Shown here piece after piece: positions 1 to 12,000 of a stretch of 64,000 bases of DNA (the stretch's first letter is position 1; each line of letters starts with the position of its first letter). This stretch comes from Cannabis sativa (taxonomy: Eukaryota; Streptophyta; Magnoliopsida; Rosales; Cannabaceae): positions 25,309,280 to 25,373,279 of the forward strand of contig NC_083605.1 in the NCBI RefSeq assembly GCF_029168945.1, read 5' to 3'. A model generated the notes under the pieces. It made no database searches. It worked only from the letters and a program-made list of their open reading frames with translations, and was not told the DNA's origin. The translations under genes and the position numbers were made by a program.

Positions 1-955
1 GAACTAAATTTACCAAGTAAATTCCCTAACTTATTAATTCCTTTTTGAATCCACACTTAGAACTTGGAATTGCACTCTCAGTCATATAGAACGCTCTATA
101 TGTTCAACGATATAGATACGTCATTAGTTATCCATTGTTATAATCCTAATTTGATCAATGACCCTCTAATAGATGATCTACATTGAAAAGGAACTAAATT
201 ACCGTTACACCTTCAATGTATTTTATCCTTAAAATACTTAGCTCCGTATAAATGATATTTCAGCGAAGTGAAATGAGATCTCCACCATTTATCTCTGTTT
301 AGTCAAGCTCGAATCATCGTTTCACTTCTAAATGCCTATAGAAGTTATAGACTCCATATTTATGTTAGCGCTCCCACTCAATTATACTATCATGTTCCCA
401 AAATGTACGTATCACCCTGACCCAAAAGTAGGCTTAACTAACAAATCAAAGAACATGTATAATACTCTTGAGATTGAACCTAATCATATCAGGATTAAGA
501 TCATTTGATCTAGGATCAATAGGTGATATTGAATTGAATAGATATTACGGTAAATTTTAATATATCTAATCAAAGTTCAATATCGGTCCCTTCCGATGTA
601 TACTCTATACATCCGATACTGGTAAACTTTGCCAATGCCCTGGAAAGGACATAACACTTATCCAAGGTGTAAGAATACCTATCGCTGATTATCATGTCAG
701 TCTTAATCCAGTGAACTGACAAATTAGGGAATAAACTTTCGAACATATAATTAAGATTATATTCCACTGTGCTGACAACACTATAATCATTAACAAATTC
801 ATATGTTCTGGACTTAAATAGAATTCATACATTATATATATAATCATGAAATAAATCCTGTGAACCATGCAACATAAAATGTTATTTCTGATCTTTATTA
901 ATAAGTAAATCTGATTATATTGAAATGGGTTTTATTTAGGGCACAAAACCCAACA
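1..955 (-). repeat. Copia LTR, partial (cut by window edge)
   Basis: Minus-strand copy of the copia LTR family found throughout the window. Its U3 end lies at the right, finishing in CCCAACA at 955 (TGTTGGG on the minus strand). The conserved U3 palindrome region lies around 85-125. The sequence right of 955 is Athila-like gag and not a polypurine tract, so this is either a solo LTR or the 5' LTR of a minus-strand element extending left of the window. The left end and its target-site duplication are not visible. Confidence 0.85.
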
Positions 956-1075
956 AAACCCATCGGCCATATTGCAGCGTTTTTTAGCCTTTTGTTCCTT
1001 TCTTCTTTGTCTAAAAGTGCGTTCAATTTCGGGGTCAATAGGATCAAGTTCAAGGTCTTCTTCTTGCTCATTCAT
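956..1075 (-). pseudogene. gag: Athila-like gypsy gag, N-terminal fragment
   Basis: On the minus strand an ATG at 1075 opens about 39 codons beginning MNEQEEDLELDPIDPEIER, an acidic then basic start (RTFRQRRKEQKAKKR) that I recognise as typical of Athila-type gag. It lies about 110 bp inside the primer-binding site of the same element, as expected for a gag start. The frame is cut at 955 by a copia LTR, so only the first few percent of a gag protein remains. It cannot make a working capsid. The family call rests on the start of the protein, the tRNA-Asp primer site and the neighbouring LTR taken together. Confidence 0.65.
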
Positions 1076-1186
1076 GCACTAGATTACACCTAAAAAAGAA
1101 AAATTCAGCGCACCAAAATAGGGTTAAAACCTCAAACCAGAAAATAAATTGCAAAATAGTTGATAATACTCAATTTTTAGTTTCAA

Positions 1187-1204
1187 TCCCCGGCAACGGC
1201 GCAA
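1187..1204 (-). other. Primer-binding site, tRNA-Asp type
   Basis: The plus strand reads TCCCCGGCAACGGCGCAA, which matches the 3' end of tRNA-Asp (…CGGCGCCA) except at one position. The minus-strand element therefore has a PBS complementary to tRNA-Asp, the primer used by Athila elements. It lies 6 bp inside the LTR end at 1211. Confidence 0.8.
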
Positions 1205-1210
1205 AAAACT

Positions 1211-2679
1211 TGTTGTGAAAATTATATACGCAAGTATACGCAATCAAACAAGTAATAAAGTGATAAGTAAGATCGTCTCCACAGGGATTGCAAACAAAGT
1301 TTGATGTAAAACCAACTAAGTACAACTTAAAGTAAGAGGAATTAACATGCAAATGGTTGACTAACGATTCAAAATTAAAAATGACATGAATTAAACTTGC
1401 TAGAATTAAAACTACTGCTGCTAGAAAAATTGACTGCAAGATAAAATTGTAATGTAGTAAAAATGGCTTGAATAGCTAATTCCTTCTAGTCAATTTTTTT
1501 TCCAGGTTTTATAGCATTACTCCAACATTCTGCACACAGATAACAAAAATTCCTCTAGGCTTGTGAGAATTTTCCAACACTCACAAATTTAAGTCTACCA
1601 CTTAGCTCAATATATTCTTATATCAAACCAGCAAGCAGAGCAGTATTCAAACATTAATTTTATAAGTTATGCAAGGTAAATGAAATATTCCAATTCCACT
1701 TACATAGAAAAAACCTAAATCTAGGTTTTTCGCTTGCTCCAATCAAGTTGAACTACTAGATCTAGCCCTTCCGGTACCAGATCTAGCTTAGCAAATTGTT
1801 ATTCATGGCCAAGAAATATCAATCCAATAAAATGAACACTTGAATGAACAAAGGCAAAAATGCTAAAGTAAGCTTAAAAATTAATCATACCCAACATAGA
1901 AGTTCATAGCCATTCAAGCCTCAAAAGTCTAGCTCATATTCAAGTAAGAAAATAAAATCCAAAGTAAAAAATATTCATCTATGGCTGCTGCCCTTTGTTT
2001 ACAAGTTAACAAGTTTTAATATCTAAGTAAAAGAAACAAGAAAAGAGAAAGAGAAAGAAAAAAATTAAGAGAGGGTAAAAGAAAAATCAAACACTAAAGC
2101 TTGGACCCCCTTTTCTCTTCCTCCTCTTCTGTACTTTTTCTGCATTTACTTCTCTTCCAAAAAATTGCAGCTCCTTACATGTTAGAGAATGATGGAGGTG
2201 TACTTAGTTTTCCTTCTTTTTGTTGTTGGGTTCTTAGGGTACAAAATTCACACCCTAAAAATAGAAGCCCAATCTTTTTCCACTTTGGCCCACTAGGTTT
2301 AGTCTCTTTCCTTCCATAGCAGCCAGCTTGAGTATTTTGAGTGACTGGGCCGAATTTGCTGAGGTGGATAAGTGAAACTCGTGTTTCCACGTCATTGCCT
2401 GAATGCTGAATTTGCTTCAGCATTGCTTCAGCAATCTGCCTCAATTTCAGCTTATGTTCCACTTCTTCCTTGCTTCCTTTTTCAACAACAAACAAGCACA
2501 ATTAATTGGAAAATCACACCTAACAATATCAATATTTATAAGACTTAAAAGTTAGCTTACTAAATAGAAAATGACACTAAAACTAACTAAAATTAAGCAA
2601 ACAAACACATTTTCACTACTCTTCTCACAGTACTTTTAGTTTAAAAGCATAAAAATAACTCTATACCATAGAGTTATCA
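1211..2679 (-). repeat. Athila-like gypsy 5' LTR
   Basis: LTR of about 1,469 bp bounded on the minus strand by TGATAACTCTATGG at 2679 and …CACAACA at 1211, i.e. the canonical TG…CA ends. It sits next to the tRNA-Asp PBS. The start, with its short CTCTATACCATAGAG palindrome, resembles known Athila LTRs. It contains pyrimidine-rich tracts around 2100-2180 and no convincing gene; the small ORFs inside are shadows. The matching 3' LTR lies outside the window or is lost. Confidence 0.7.
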
Positions 2680-3481
2680 TTTTGTCCTCATGACATGACA
2701 TGGTTACGTTGACAGAACCAGTACCACATGGCAGTACTACTCACTAAAAGGAAGGCCAAGTTAGCATCTGAACAAACGAAGACCCCGACACTCAAATGGG
2801 CATCAAGTGACAGACCAGCTCCCTCTGAGGAGTTGGCTGATCTTACAGCACCATGGCCGGCCAGCCTGGCCTCCATTAGGGGCCTGGCCAGCCTAGGAGT
2901 GCACTACAGGCTTTCCTAGACACTTCTACACGTGGACAAAAGTCTATGGGCTGCGAATTGGACCCTAAAAGCCCAACAAAATGGCTAAATAATATTTAGA
3001 ATTAAGGGCACTTTGGTCTTCTGTAAATATCTAACAAACTATATGAATGCGAAGAGATTTGAACTGTAAACCTAGGGTTTTAGGCTTCCTATATAAAGGC
3101 CTTAACCATAACCTAGAAACTTAAGTTGCCTTTAACCTAGAAACCTTCTTCTAAACTCTAAGTGTCTGATTTACTATCTCTTCCTCACTTCCTCTCTCTC
3201 AGACGCCTATCCTAGCACATCTCAATACTTGAGTCTTGCCAGTACTGATTCATACCTTGTAATCCTAAGGGTTCTATAGCAGATCCCACCTATAATGATT
3301 TGGATAGTGTTTCATTCGGTATAATACAACTAAAAGGGGAGTAGGTCATTACTTGCTATCACAAGGAGACAAAACCTCTATAACAAATCTTGTTTATTGC
3401 TTTTCATTCTTATTTGTGCAAACACATGGCAAGCATCAGATCTGTACGAACCTGCTGCTGGTTGATTACGTTTTGAGGTCA
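2680..3481 (+). repeat. Gypsy (Tat-like) LTR, 3' part
   Basis: Sequence between the Athila-like LTR and a gypsy gag. It has a promoter-like TATA box at 3090-3097, then a transcribed-leader-like stretch. It ends in …GAGGTCA at 3481, just before TTTGGTGCTTTCATTGAGA, a PBS-region sequence common in Tat-type plant gypsy elements. The LTR start is missing because the Athila-like element inserted here. I infer family membership from the junction and the downstream gag; the tRNA used as primer was not identified. Confidence 0.55.
3090..3097 (+). promoter_or_regulatory. TATA box of gypsy LTR
   Basis: TATATAAA inside the gypsy LTR, about 390 bp before the LTR end and well placed for a U3/R boundary. 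The downstream sequence is pyrimidine-rich, like a plant 5' leader. Confidence 0.5.
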
Positions 3482-3513
3482 ATAGTTTGGTGCTTTCATT
3501 GAGATCAAACGCC

Positions 3514-6223
3514 ATGGTGAACACAAGAAGAACTCCTGTCGCACCATCTGCATCTTCGGGTCTTCCTCGAGACCCACAGATTGCAGATCCAGGCACTCAG
3601 GCTCCAGTCACAACTGGAATCCCCATTAATATTGCAGATGTGGTGAATCTCGTCACCACAACAGGTGCTACAAGTCTGGCCACTACAGCTGGCCAAACTG
3701 ACACGAGTACCTCGATGGATCCAAGTGGCAGGCCCACACCTCCAAGAGGAGACCCACCATTGGCGCCTCTCACTGAAGGAAGGACCCAGGGGCGACAACT
3801 GTTGGAATTATTTTACTAGGATCTAGATTTACTACCATGTATGTTATTTAACATCCTAAATATGAACTTCTAAAACAATATGAAATAAACACATATAAAG
3901 TATAAGAAACCTTACAGTGGTTGCAGCGGAATATAATGTCTCCTTCCACTCAGATCTCTAACCGTTGTATCCTTTCTGTAGCAGGATATCACCAAGATCT
4001 GAGTCCGAATCTCCTTCTCTTGAAACTGGTTTCTTCACAGCCTTACACACTATGATTGAGTACCACTTGATGTGTGTGGGAACTCACTCTTTTCACTATG
4101 TGGCTTCGGTTTTACAGAGAGGAGGAGAGAGGTAGGGTTTCGGTTCTGGTATAGGAAAGGAGGCTAAAAAATTTACTGAAGGAATGAGATGCATCATCTT
4201 TTCCCTTTAGCCATCACTACCTATTTATAGGAAACCACTTAGGGTTAGGTTAAATTTAATTAGCATTAAAACAATGAAAAAATAAAGTGGCAAAACCCTT
4301 CCCAAGTGGTCCGCCAAGGATTGTGGGCCCCACTTTGCAATTTTGCCAATTTTCTCATTTTTCATATTATTTTCTCAAAAATGCCATTTTTCCAATTTTA
4401 CCACTTAAATGTCAATTCTCATTATTTAATAACTAAAATTAATTATTAAATAATATTACCGTTTAACATATTTATTAATTAGACTCAATAAAGTCTCTTA
4501 ATTAACAAATAAACCCTAGAATCTCTTTCTTCACAATTAAGCCCTTGCTTAGTGAAAATTCATCAACTAGACATAATCTAATTTTAGAATTATTATTGAT
4601 TAATTAAAATCAATTAACTGAGTCTTACAAGTAGTATTGTCTCAACTAGTACGGGGACCATGCGCTTATATATTTGAGCTTCCAATAAGCAGATCTACAA
4701 TTTACCAAGTAAATTCACTGACTTAATTCCTCATTGCATCCACCATAGAACTTGGAATTGCACTCTTAGTTATATAGAACGCTCTGTATGTTCCACGATA
4801 TAGATACACTATTAGTTATCCATTGTTATAATCCCAATAATCAATGATCCTCTATAGATGATCTACATTGTATAGGGATTAATTTACCGTTACACCCTTC
4901 AATGTATTTTATCCTTAAAACACTTAGCCACCTATAAATGATATTTCAGTGAACTAACATAATCACTGAAATGAGTACTCAACCATTTATCTCTGTTTAG
5001 CCAAGCTCGAAGGAAATCATCATTTCACTTCTATGTCCTGACAGAAGCTATAGATTCCATATCTATGATTAGCGCTCCCACTCAATTGCACTACCATGTT
5101 CCCAAAATGTATGTATCACACTGACCAAAAAGTAGGCTTAACTAACAAATCAACGAACATGAATAATACTCTTGAGATCGAATCTAACCATTGCAGGATT
5201 AAGATCAATTGACCTAGGATCAACTAGGTGATATTGAATTGAATAGATATTACGGTAAATTTATCATATCTAATCCAAGTTCAATATCGGTCCCTTCCAA
5301 TGTATACTCCATGCATCCAACCCAAGACTTACTTTAACCAATGCCCTGGAAAGGACATAACACTTATCCAAGGTGCAAGTAAACTATGTTGTAGATTATC
5401 ATATCAGTTAAACCCTGTGTACTGATAAATCTAGGAATATAAATTTAATCATACAATCTTGATTACTTTCCACTGTGCTGATGACACAATAAACAAGAAT
5501 ATTAATGTGATAAGGGTTTAGGATGAATTTATAAATCAAATAAACATATAAATGATAACATGAATCAAATGACACATTAAATAAGTGATGAAAATACTTC
5601 TGTCTATTTATTGATATTTAAATGATAGAGATTACATTGAAATAGAGTTTTATTTAGGGCATAAAGCCCAACAACAACCCCCCTAGAATAACAACTGGAC
5701 CTCAACTCCAGTTCTACGCTGGAGAGATAGGCCCGGGAGTGGGTGAGCAAGCAATTGGCGAGCCTCACCTGGACCTAGGAGAATACCTTGAGTTGGCCAG
5801 ACTCAGGGAAGCTGTAGGCGGTATAGGCTTAATTGAAGAACCATGCACTGCTGATTGCGATGTTTTCGCTCAGTAGAGACGCGAATTCCTAAGATGGATG
5901 GATGACCAGGAGTACAACCTTTGATCTCACCAAGCAGAATTAGATCACCGCAACCAGGAGGCCAGCGATCTAATAAGACGGTTCAATCAGAGAATCGATA
6001 GAAGAGGCCAGGATCTCCCTAGGGATCCACTTCAAGGAAGACTGCCACAAAGTTTCTCAGGACTAGGGCAGATCTTCCCCTGCCACAGGGAGGGCAGACC
6101 TTTCCTCGAAGGTCAAACAACAAGAACAGTAAGATCCCGGTAACCAGCAGCATGAGGGGCCTGTCAGGGATCTCTAGCTTAGTAGCACCCCCCATTATTT
6201 TAGCCACTGGCTGGCTAGCCACC
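3514..6223 (+). pseudogene. gag: Tat-like gypsy gag, split by a solo LTR
   Basis: ATG at 3514, shortly after the PBS-like sequence, starts MVNTRRTPVAPSASSGLPRD, a proline-, serine- and threonine-rich gag N-terminus. The frame runs to 3799, where a solo copia LTR (3800-5673) interrupts it. With the LTR and one copy of the ACAAC duplication removed, the same frame resumes at about 5679 with PPRITTGPQL. It continues with acidic and arginine-rich sequence to about 6140, with in-frame stops after DVFAQ (TAG, about 5875) and after EYNL (TGA, about 5920). It is finally cut at 6223 by copia-6. The gene is therefore an old gag, dead from stops and insertions. No capsid or zinc-knuckle motif remains, so the Tat call is an inference from the start region. 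Confidence 0.6.
3800..5673 (-). repeat. Solo copia LTR (ACAAC duplication)
   Basis: Complete minus-strand LTR of 1,874 bp, from TGTTGGAATTATTTTACTAG to GCCCAACA, flanked on both sides by ACAAC (3795-3799 and 5674-5678). No internal element sequence is present, so it is a solo LTR left by LTR-LTR recombination. A minus-strand TATA box lies at 4222-4229 (TATTTATA on the plus strand). Confidence 0.92.
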
Positions 6224-7137
6224 TGTTGGAAATTATTTTACCAGGATCTTAGATCTACTCACAAGTATGTTGATTAACATCCTAAATATGAACTTCTAAA
6301 ACGATTATAAATAAACACATATAAAGTATGAGAAACCTTACATTGGGTGCAGCGGAATAATATGTCTCCTTCCACTCAGATCTCTAACCCTTGTATCCTT
6401 TCTGTCGCACAGTATTATCAAGATCTGAGCCCGAATGTCCTTCTTGTTGAATTGCTTTCTTCACGATCTACCACACTATGATTGAGGTACTACTTGCTGT
6501 GTGTGGGCACTACTCTATCACTAAGAGGATTCGAAACAAACAAGAAAGAAGAAGGAAAGAGAGTGGCGGCTAGGTTTAGTGTGATGGCTCAGGTTTTTCT
6601 CTGAAAGGAATAAGATGCAAAAGTTACTTTTCCTGAAGCCATCACTATCTATTTATAGCATGCCACATAGGGTTAGGTTTGAATTATTTGGCATTAAAAT
6701 AATGAAAATAATAAATGATAAAGCCTACATAAGTGGTCGGCCATGGCTTAGTAGATTTGGGCCTCACTTTTGCAATTTTGCTGTTTTATCATTTCTGCAT
6801 CTCATTTTCTCAAAAACGCCAATTTTAAAATTCAACCATTTAAATGTCAATTTAAACTATTTAATAACTATAAATAATTATTAAATAATATTGTCATTTA
6901 TTATATTTATTAATTAGACCAACCAAAGTATCTTAATTAACAAATATAACCTAAAAACTCTTTCTTTACAGTTTCGCCCTTACTTAGTGAAAAATTTACA
7001 AATAGACAAAGTCTAACTTGAGAATTATAATTGATTAATCAAAACCAATTAAATGAGTCTAACAAGTAGTGTTGTCTCAACTAGTGTGGGGACCATGGGT
7101 CTATATATCCGAGCTTCCAATAAGCAGATAAAAAATT

Positions 7138-9028
7138 TGTTAGGTTTTATGCCCTAAATAAAACTCCATTTCAATGTAATCTATTTTATTCAACATCAAT
7201 AAAGAAACAGAAGTATTTTTCATTCATTTGTGTATGTTTTGGTTCACTTTATCAATAGCTTGTCTATTTGATTTATAAATTCATCTTAAACCCTTTTCAC
7301 ATACTTGATCATGTTTATTGTGCTGTCATCACATTGGAAAGTAAACATGACTATGTGAATAAAGTTTCCTAGATTTATCAGACACAGGATTTTACTGATA
7401 TGATAATCTACAACAAGAGTTTACTTGTATTTGGAGAAATACTATGTTCTTTCCAGAACATTGGTTAAAGTAAAGCTCAGGTTGGATGCATGGAGTATGC
7501 ATCGGAAGGGACCGATATTGAACTTTGATTTAGATTTAATTAAACTTACCGTAAAATCTATTCAAGTCAATATCTCCAAGTTGATCCTAGATCAAATGAT
7601 CTTAATCCTGTTATGATTAGGCTCAATCTTGAAAGGCTATTCGTGTTCTTTGATTTGTTAGTTAAGCCTACTTTTAGGTCAGGGTGATACGTACATTTTT
7701 GGAACACGGTAGTGCAATTGAGTGGGAGCGCTAGCATAAACATGGAATCTATAGCTTCTATCTAGCAAATAGTAAGCAAAGGATGATCTCCTTCGAGCTT
7801 GACCAAACGAAAATAAATGGTGCAGATCTCATTTCACATAAGCTGAAATATCATTTATACGGGGTCAAGTGTTTTAAGGATAAAATACATAGTAGGGTGT
7901 TACGGTAATTTAATCCCTTTACTGTGTAGATCATTCATATAGAGGATCATTGATCAAATTAGGATTATAACAATGGATAACTAATGATGTGTCTATATGG
8001 TGGAACATATAGAGCATTCTATATACCAAGAGTGCAATTCTAAGTTCTATGCGTGGATTCAACGAAGAATTAATAAGTTAGTGAATTTTAGTGCTAAATT
8101 CTTGATCTACTTATTGAAAGCTCGGTTATATAGACCCATGGTCCCCCCACTAGTTGAGAAAATATTGCTTGTAAGACTCATGTAATTGGTTTTGATTAAT
8201 CAATTATAATTCACGAATTAGACTGTCTATTTTTGAAATTTTCACTAAGTAAGGTCGAAATTGTAAAGAAAGAGTTAATAAGGGCATATTTGTTAATTAT
8301 GATACTTTGTATGGTTCAATTAATAAATATGATAAATGACAATATTATTTAATAATTATTTATAGTTATTAAATAGTTAGAATTGGCATTTAAATGATTG
8401 AATTAGGAAATTGACATTTTTGAGAAAATCAGATACAAAAGGTGTTAAAATTGCAAAATTGCAAAAATCAAGGCCCAGTCCACCTAGCCATGGCCGGCCA
8501 CCTTTATAGGTATTTTAAATTGATTTTTTCATTATTTTAATGCCATATAATTCAAATCTAACCCTAGTGGAATGCTATAAATAGATAGTGAAGGCTTCAG
8601 GAAAATTACACTTTCTGAATCAGGAAAACCTGAGCCTTCACTCTCTCTTCTCTAGCCGCCACTCTCTCTCTTCCTTCTTCCTTTGAATTTCGAAATTACC
8701 TTAGTGATTAGAGCAGTGCCAACACACATCAAGCAATACCTCAATCATAGTGAGGAAGATCGTGAAGAAAGATCATCAGCAAAAGGAGATTCAGCATCAA
8801 GGATTCAGAGAAAGAGATCCAGGTTCAGATCTTGATAATACTCTGCTACAGAAAGGAATCAAGGGTTAGAGATCTGAACAGAAGGAGTCATTTAATTCCG
8901 CTGCACCCAATGTAAGGTTTCTTAAAGTTTATATGTGTTTAATTTATCGTTTTAGAAAGTTCTTATTTAGGATGTTAATAAACATACTTGTGAGTAGATC
9001 TAAGATCTTGGTAAAATAATTTCCATCA
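7138..9028 (+). repeat. Copia-1 5' LTR
   Basis: 1,891 bp beginning TGTTAGGTTTTATGCCC. It ends …TTCCATCA, where the 3' LTR keeps the usual TTCCAACA. It carries the family U3 palindrome near 8010-8030, a TATA box at 8576-8583, and an R-region inverted repeat (GAAGGCTTCAGG … CCTGAGCCTTC) starting about 15 bp after the TATA box. Small ORFs inside are noise. Confidence 0.95.
8576..8583 (+). promoter_or_regulatory. TATA box of copia-1 5' LTR
   Basis: TATAAATA in the context CTATAAATAGATAGTGA, conserved at the same place in nearly every copia LTR here (for example 16933-16940, 35852-35859, 41716-41723, 50069-50076, 52857-52864, 61297-61304). It marks the U3/R boundary, with transcription expected to start about 30 bp downstream. 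Confidence 0.75.
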
Positions 9029-9030
9029 AC

Positions 9031-9042
9031 TGGCCTCAGAGC
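9031..9042 (+). other. Copia-1 primer-binding site (initiator-Met-like)
   Basis: TGGCCTCAGAGC two bases after the LTR end. It resembles the common TGGTATCAGAGC initiator-Met tRNA primer site with two differences. The same variant appears in copia-2 (27884-27895) and copia-4 (53293-53304), and with one more change in copia-3 (42161-42172), so it is a family trait and not a private mutation. Confidence 0.75.
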
Positions 9043-12000
9043 CATGGTAATTGATTTACTTGCAAGAAATTTGGACTTTAAAACGATTGTTTGTATGTTC
9101 TTTGGATGGTATCATGTTGTATTAAGTGTTATTTGATGATTGATTGATGTTTGTGAAATTTTCGTGAAAAATAATTGCGATTTTATCTCTAGAATTATTT
9201 TTATTGGATAGTATGGAAAAAATTAAGCAAGTTAGCCTTTTACAGAACTTAATTTGGATTTTATTTGAATTAGTTATGATTTTTTGAAGATTTGAAAAAA
9301 TCGGGGCTGTGCTGATATTTTCCTGCGATCGCAAATCTGTCCGTACAGTTTCGAATTTTTTTTGTTTTTCTTCAATTTTTCATGATTTTTCATGGAATTA
9401 ACTTCCAATTTTTTGTATGGTTTTGTATTTATACTATTACTATTCCTAATTCAATTCTAATTATCATTTTGAATTAATTTAATATTTTTTAAATTTTAAT
9501 TCAAGATATTAGTGTAATTTGAATTTGAATAGAATTAGTATCTATCTTCTTGCTTAAAAATCTATCTTATTTTTAAATTTGAATATATTTTTTTTTAAAA
9601 TTTAAGGTCAGATTTTATAAGATATTTATAAAATCTTTTAAGATATTTTAAAATATCTTATCTTTTAAGATATTTTTAATTATATCTTATCTTTTAAGAT
9701 TTTTTTTAAATCTTTTTAGATATTTTGACCTTATTTAAATTTAAAATAAGATATTTATAATCATGTAATTTTAAATAGATGTAAGATATTTTGCTAACTT
9801 TTAAATTTTGTTATTTTATTTATTTAAATTAAATTTAAAATCTGAAAAAGATATTTATTTATCTTTTCTAATTTTTTATTTAATTTTTATTTATAAAATA
9901 ACATTTAAAATTTAAAAGTAGTTAGCAAATTTTTGAAATGATATTTAGGTTGGTTGAAACCTAATTTTTCAAAAACTGTAGGTTTAATTTTAAATTTTTA
10001 TTTAAAATTTCGAATTTTTTCAAATTTTTTTTAATTTTTTTTTTCGAAATTTTTTATTTTTTTTATTTAATTAATTATTTTCGAAATTAAATATTTAATT
10101 TAAAATTAAATAAATCCTACATCCAACTATCCAACTAACCTTGTTGCAGGAGTATGTGTTTTAACTTGTGTGTAAGTTTTCAAAACCTATTATTACTTGA
10201 TTGCAAATAGCCATGGTTACCTTTTGCCAGATCTAATGATCTGATGGCTCCCTTGGTCAAGATAATAATTTGTAACAGGTATATTTACAATCTTCTTTCA
10301 TCTGTGTATGACCTAGCAACATGATAGGACCCATCCAAAGTGTGCCTGTGTGAGCCTATGTGTTTAATTTTATTATAGATGCATATAGGTTGTTGTTGCT
10401 AAATAAAATATCATAGTTCTTGATAGATTTTATTTAGGCCCATTTAGTTTTTGGGCCTATTCAATTAATAACAGTTGTTCTTATTAAGGTTAAATTCCTC
10501 TCTTTTGGGCCTTGTGTGAGAGTTGGGAGCCATAGAAGTGGGTACGACATACTGAACCCAGCACCCCCTCACACAAACCACCCCAATTGTGAAGGCCCAT
10601 TTGCCTGATTTGAATGACTGTACTAGGTTAATTACACTAGTTTAACCTAATTAAAAATTGAATTAGCAACATAATTAATTTCATTTATTTTGAAATTAAT
10701 TTAGAAAATCATAGTTTAAAGAATTTTATATTCTAAGCTAAACTATATGTATTTTCTTGTATTTAATTAAATATAGAATTATAACCATCTAGATTCTTTC
10801 TGGAACTTAATTTAAATTTTTCATTAAATATTCCTATTTAAGTTGATATTTAGTTATCTACAACTAACCAACTTAAATCTGAATATCTTTTTGAATTCAA
10901 AATTTTAAAATTAAGTTGAGGAATTTTAGGCATTGGTTATTAAGATTCTTTAGATATTTTTTTAAGTTAATATCTTTTCGAATATTAACTTAAAATGGAA
11001 TATTCTAGATATTTTTTAGGTTAATATCTTTTCGAATATTAACTTAAAATGGAATATCTTCAAAATTAAGTGGTTACAACTTACTTTTAAATTTAATTAA
11101 ATCTGATTTGAAAGATATTTAAGTTGATTTTTTAGATTCTTCTAAAACAACTTAAGTGAGATATTTTCAAATTTGTTCCATTTAAATATTCGAATTTATT
11201 TTTCGAATTTAAATAATAATTGAAAATTAATTAAAGTTGATTTTTTTTTTTGAAGAAATTAAAGTTGATTTTTTATTTAAACCAACTTTGATTTATAATT
11301 TTTCATTATTATATTATGGAAATTGTTCGATATTTATTTGAATTTATTTTTCAAATTAAATAATAATTGAAAATTAATTAAAGTTGTTTTTTAAACCAAC
11401 TTTAATTTGTAATTTTTCATTATTATAATATCGAATGTTATGATTATACAAAATACATATATATATTTTTTAAATAATGAGCTTTTAATCAAAAGATATT
11501 CGATCTCCATTGTTGGTCTTACAATAGTTAAACTTTTTCAATATAACCTCGAGACGCTAGACTTCGTCCCCCTATGGATGGTTATTCGTTGAACACTTTT
11601 AATACTGTAAGATTTCATTTGATAAGTGTTTTGTGAGTTTTCGTCTCTATTTAGACTCTCCCCTACGGTGACTACTTAGAGATAAACTCATAGAACATGA
11701 AATAATGGTGGAAGCTCATAAAATGAGAATAACCTTGACTCTCGCCTACCGGGACAACGTTGGATTCTCATTTTGATCGAATAAAAGGTTGCTAAAATGT
11801 TTAATTTTAGATGAGCTGACAACTCTATTCAACTAATGTTATCTTTGACTCTTGCCTACCGGGACACTGTATTTCATTATGTTGGAAACCTTGGAAAATA
11901 AACTATGTTAGATTTAGTATTTCTATAACATATGTCATTACTTGTTATTTTCTGAACTTGTGTATGAATTTTGAACCAAAACCTTACTTCTGTTTTATTG

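Noticed and set aside
570..767. Small frames recurring in LTRs (570-767, 7425-7616, 15780-15971, 20531-20765, 34857-35096 and others)
   Set aside because: They repeat only because the LTR repeats. They are short, have no conserved frame between diverged LTRs and show no motifs.
1187..1204. A tRNA-Asp gene fragment
   Set aside because: Only the last 18 bases match, next to an LTR end on the minus strand, so it is a primer-binding site. No cloverleaf is present.
1170..1439. 89-residue minus-strand frame
   Set aside because: It runs across the LTR end and PBS of the Athila-like element and has no protein features.
2101..2501. Overlapping small frames on both strands
   Set aside because: They lie in a pyrimidine-rich part of the Athila-like LTR and resemble no protein.
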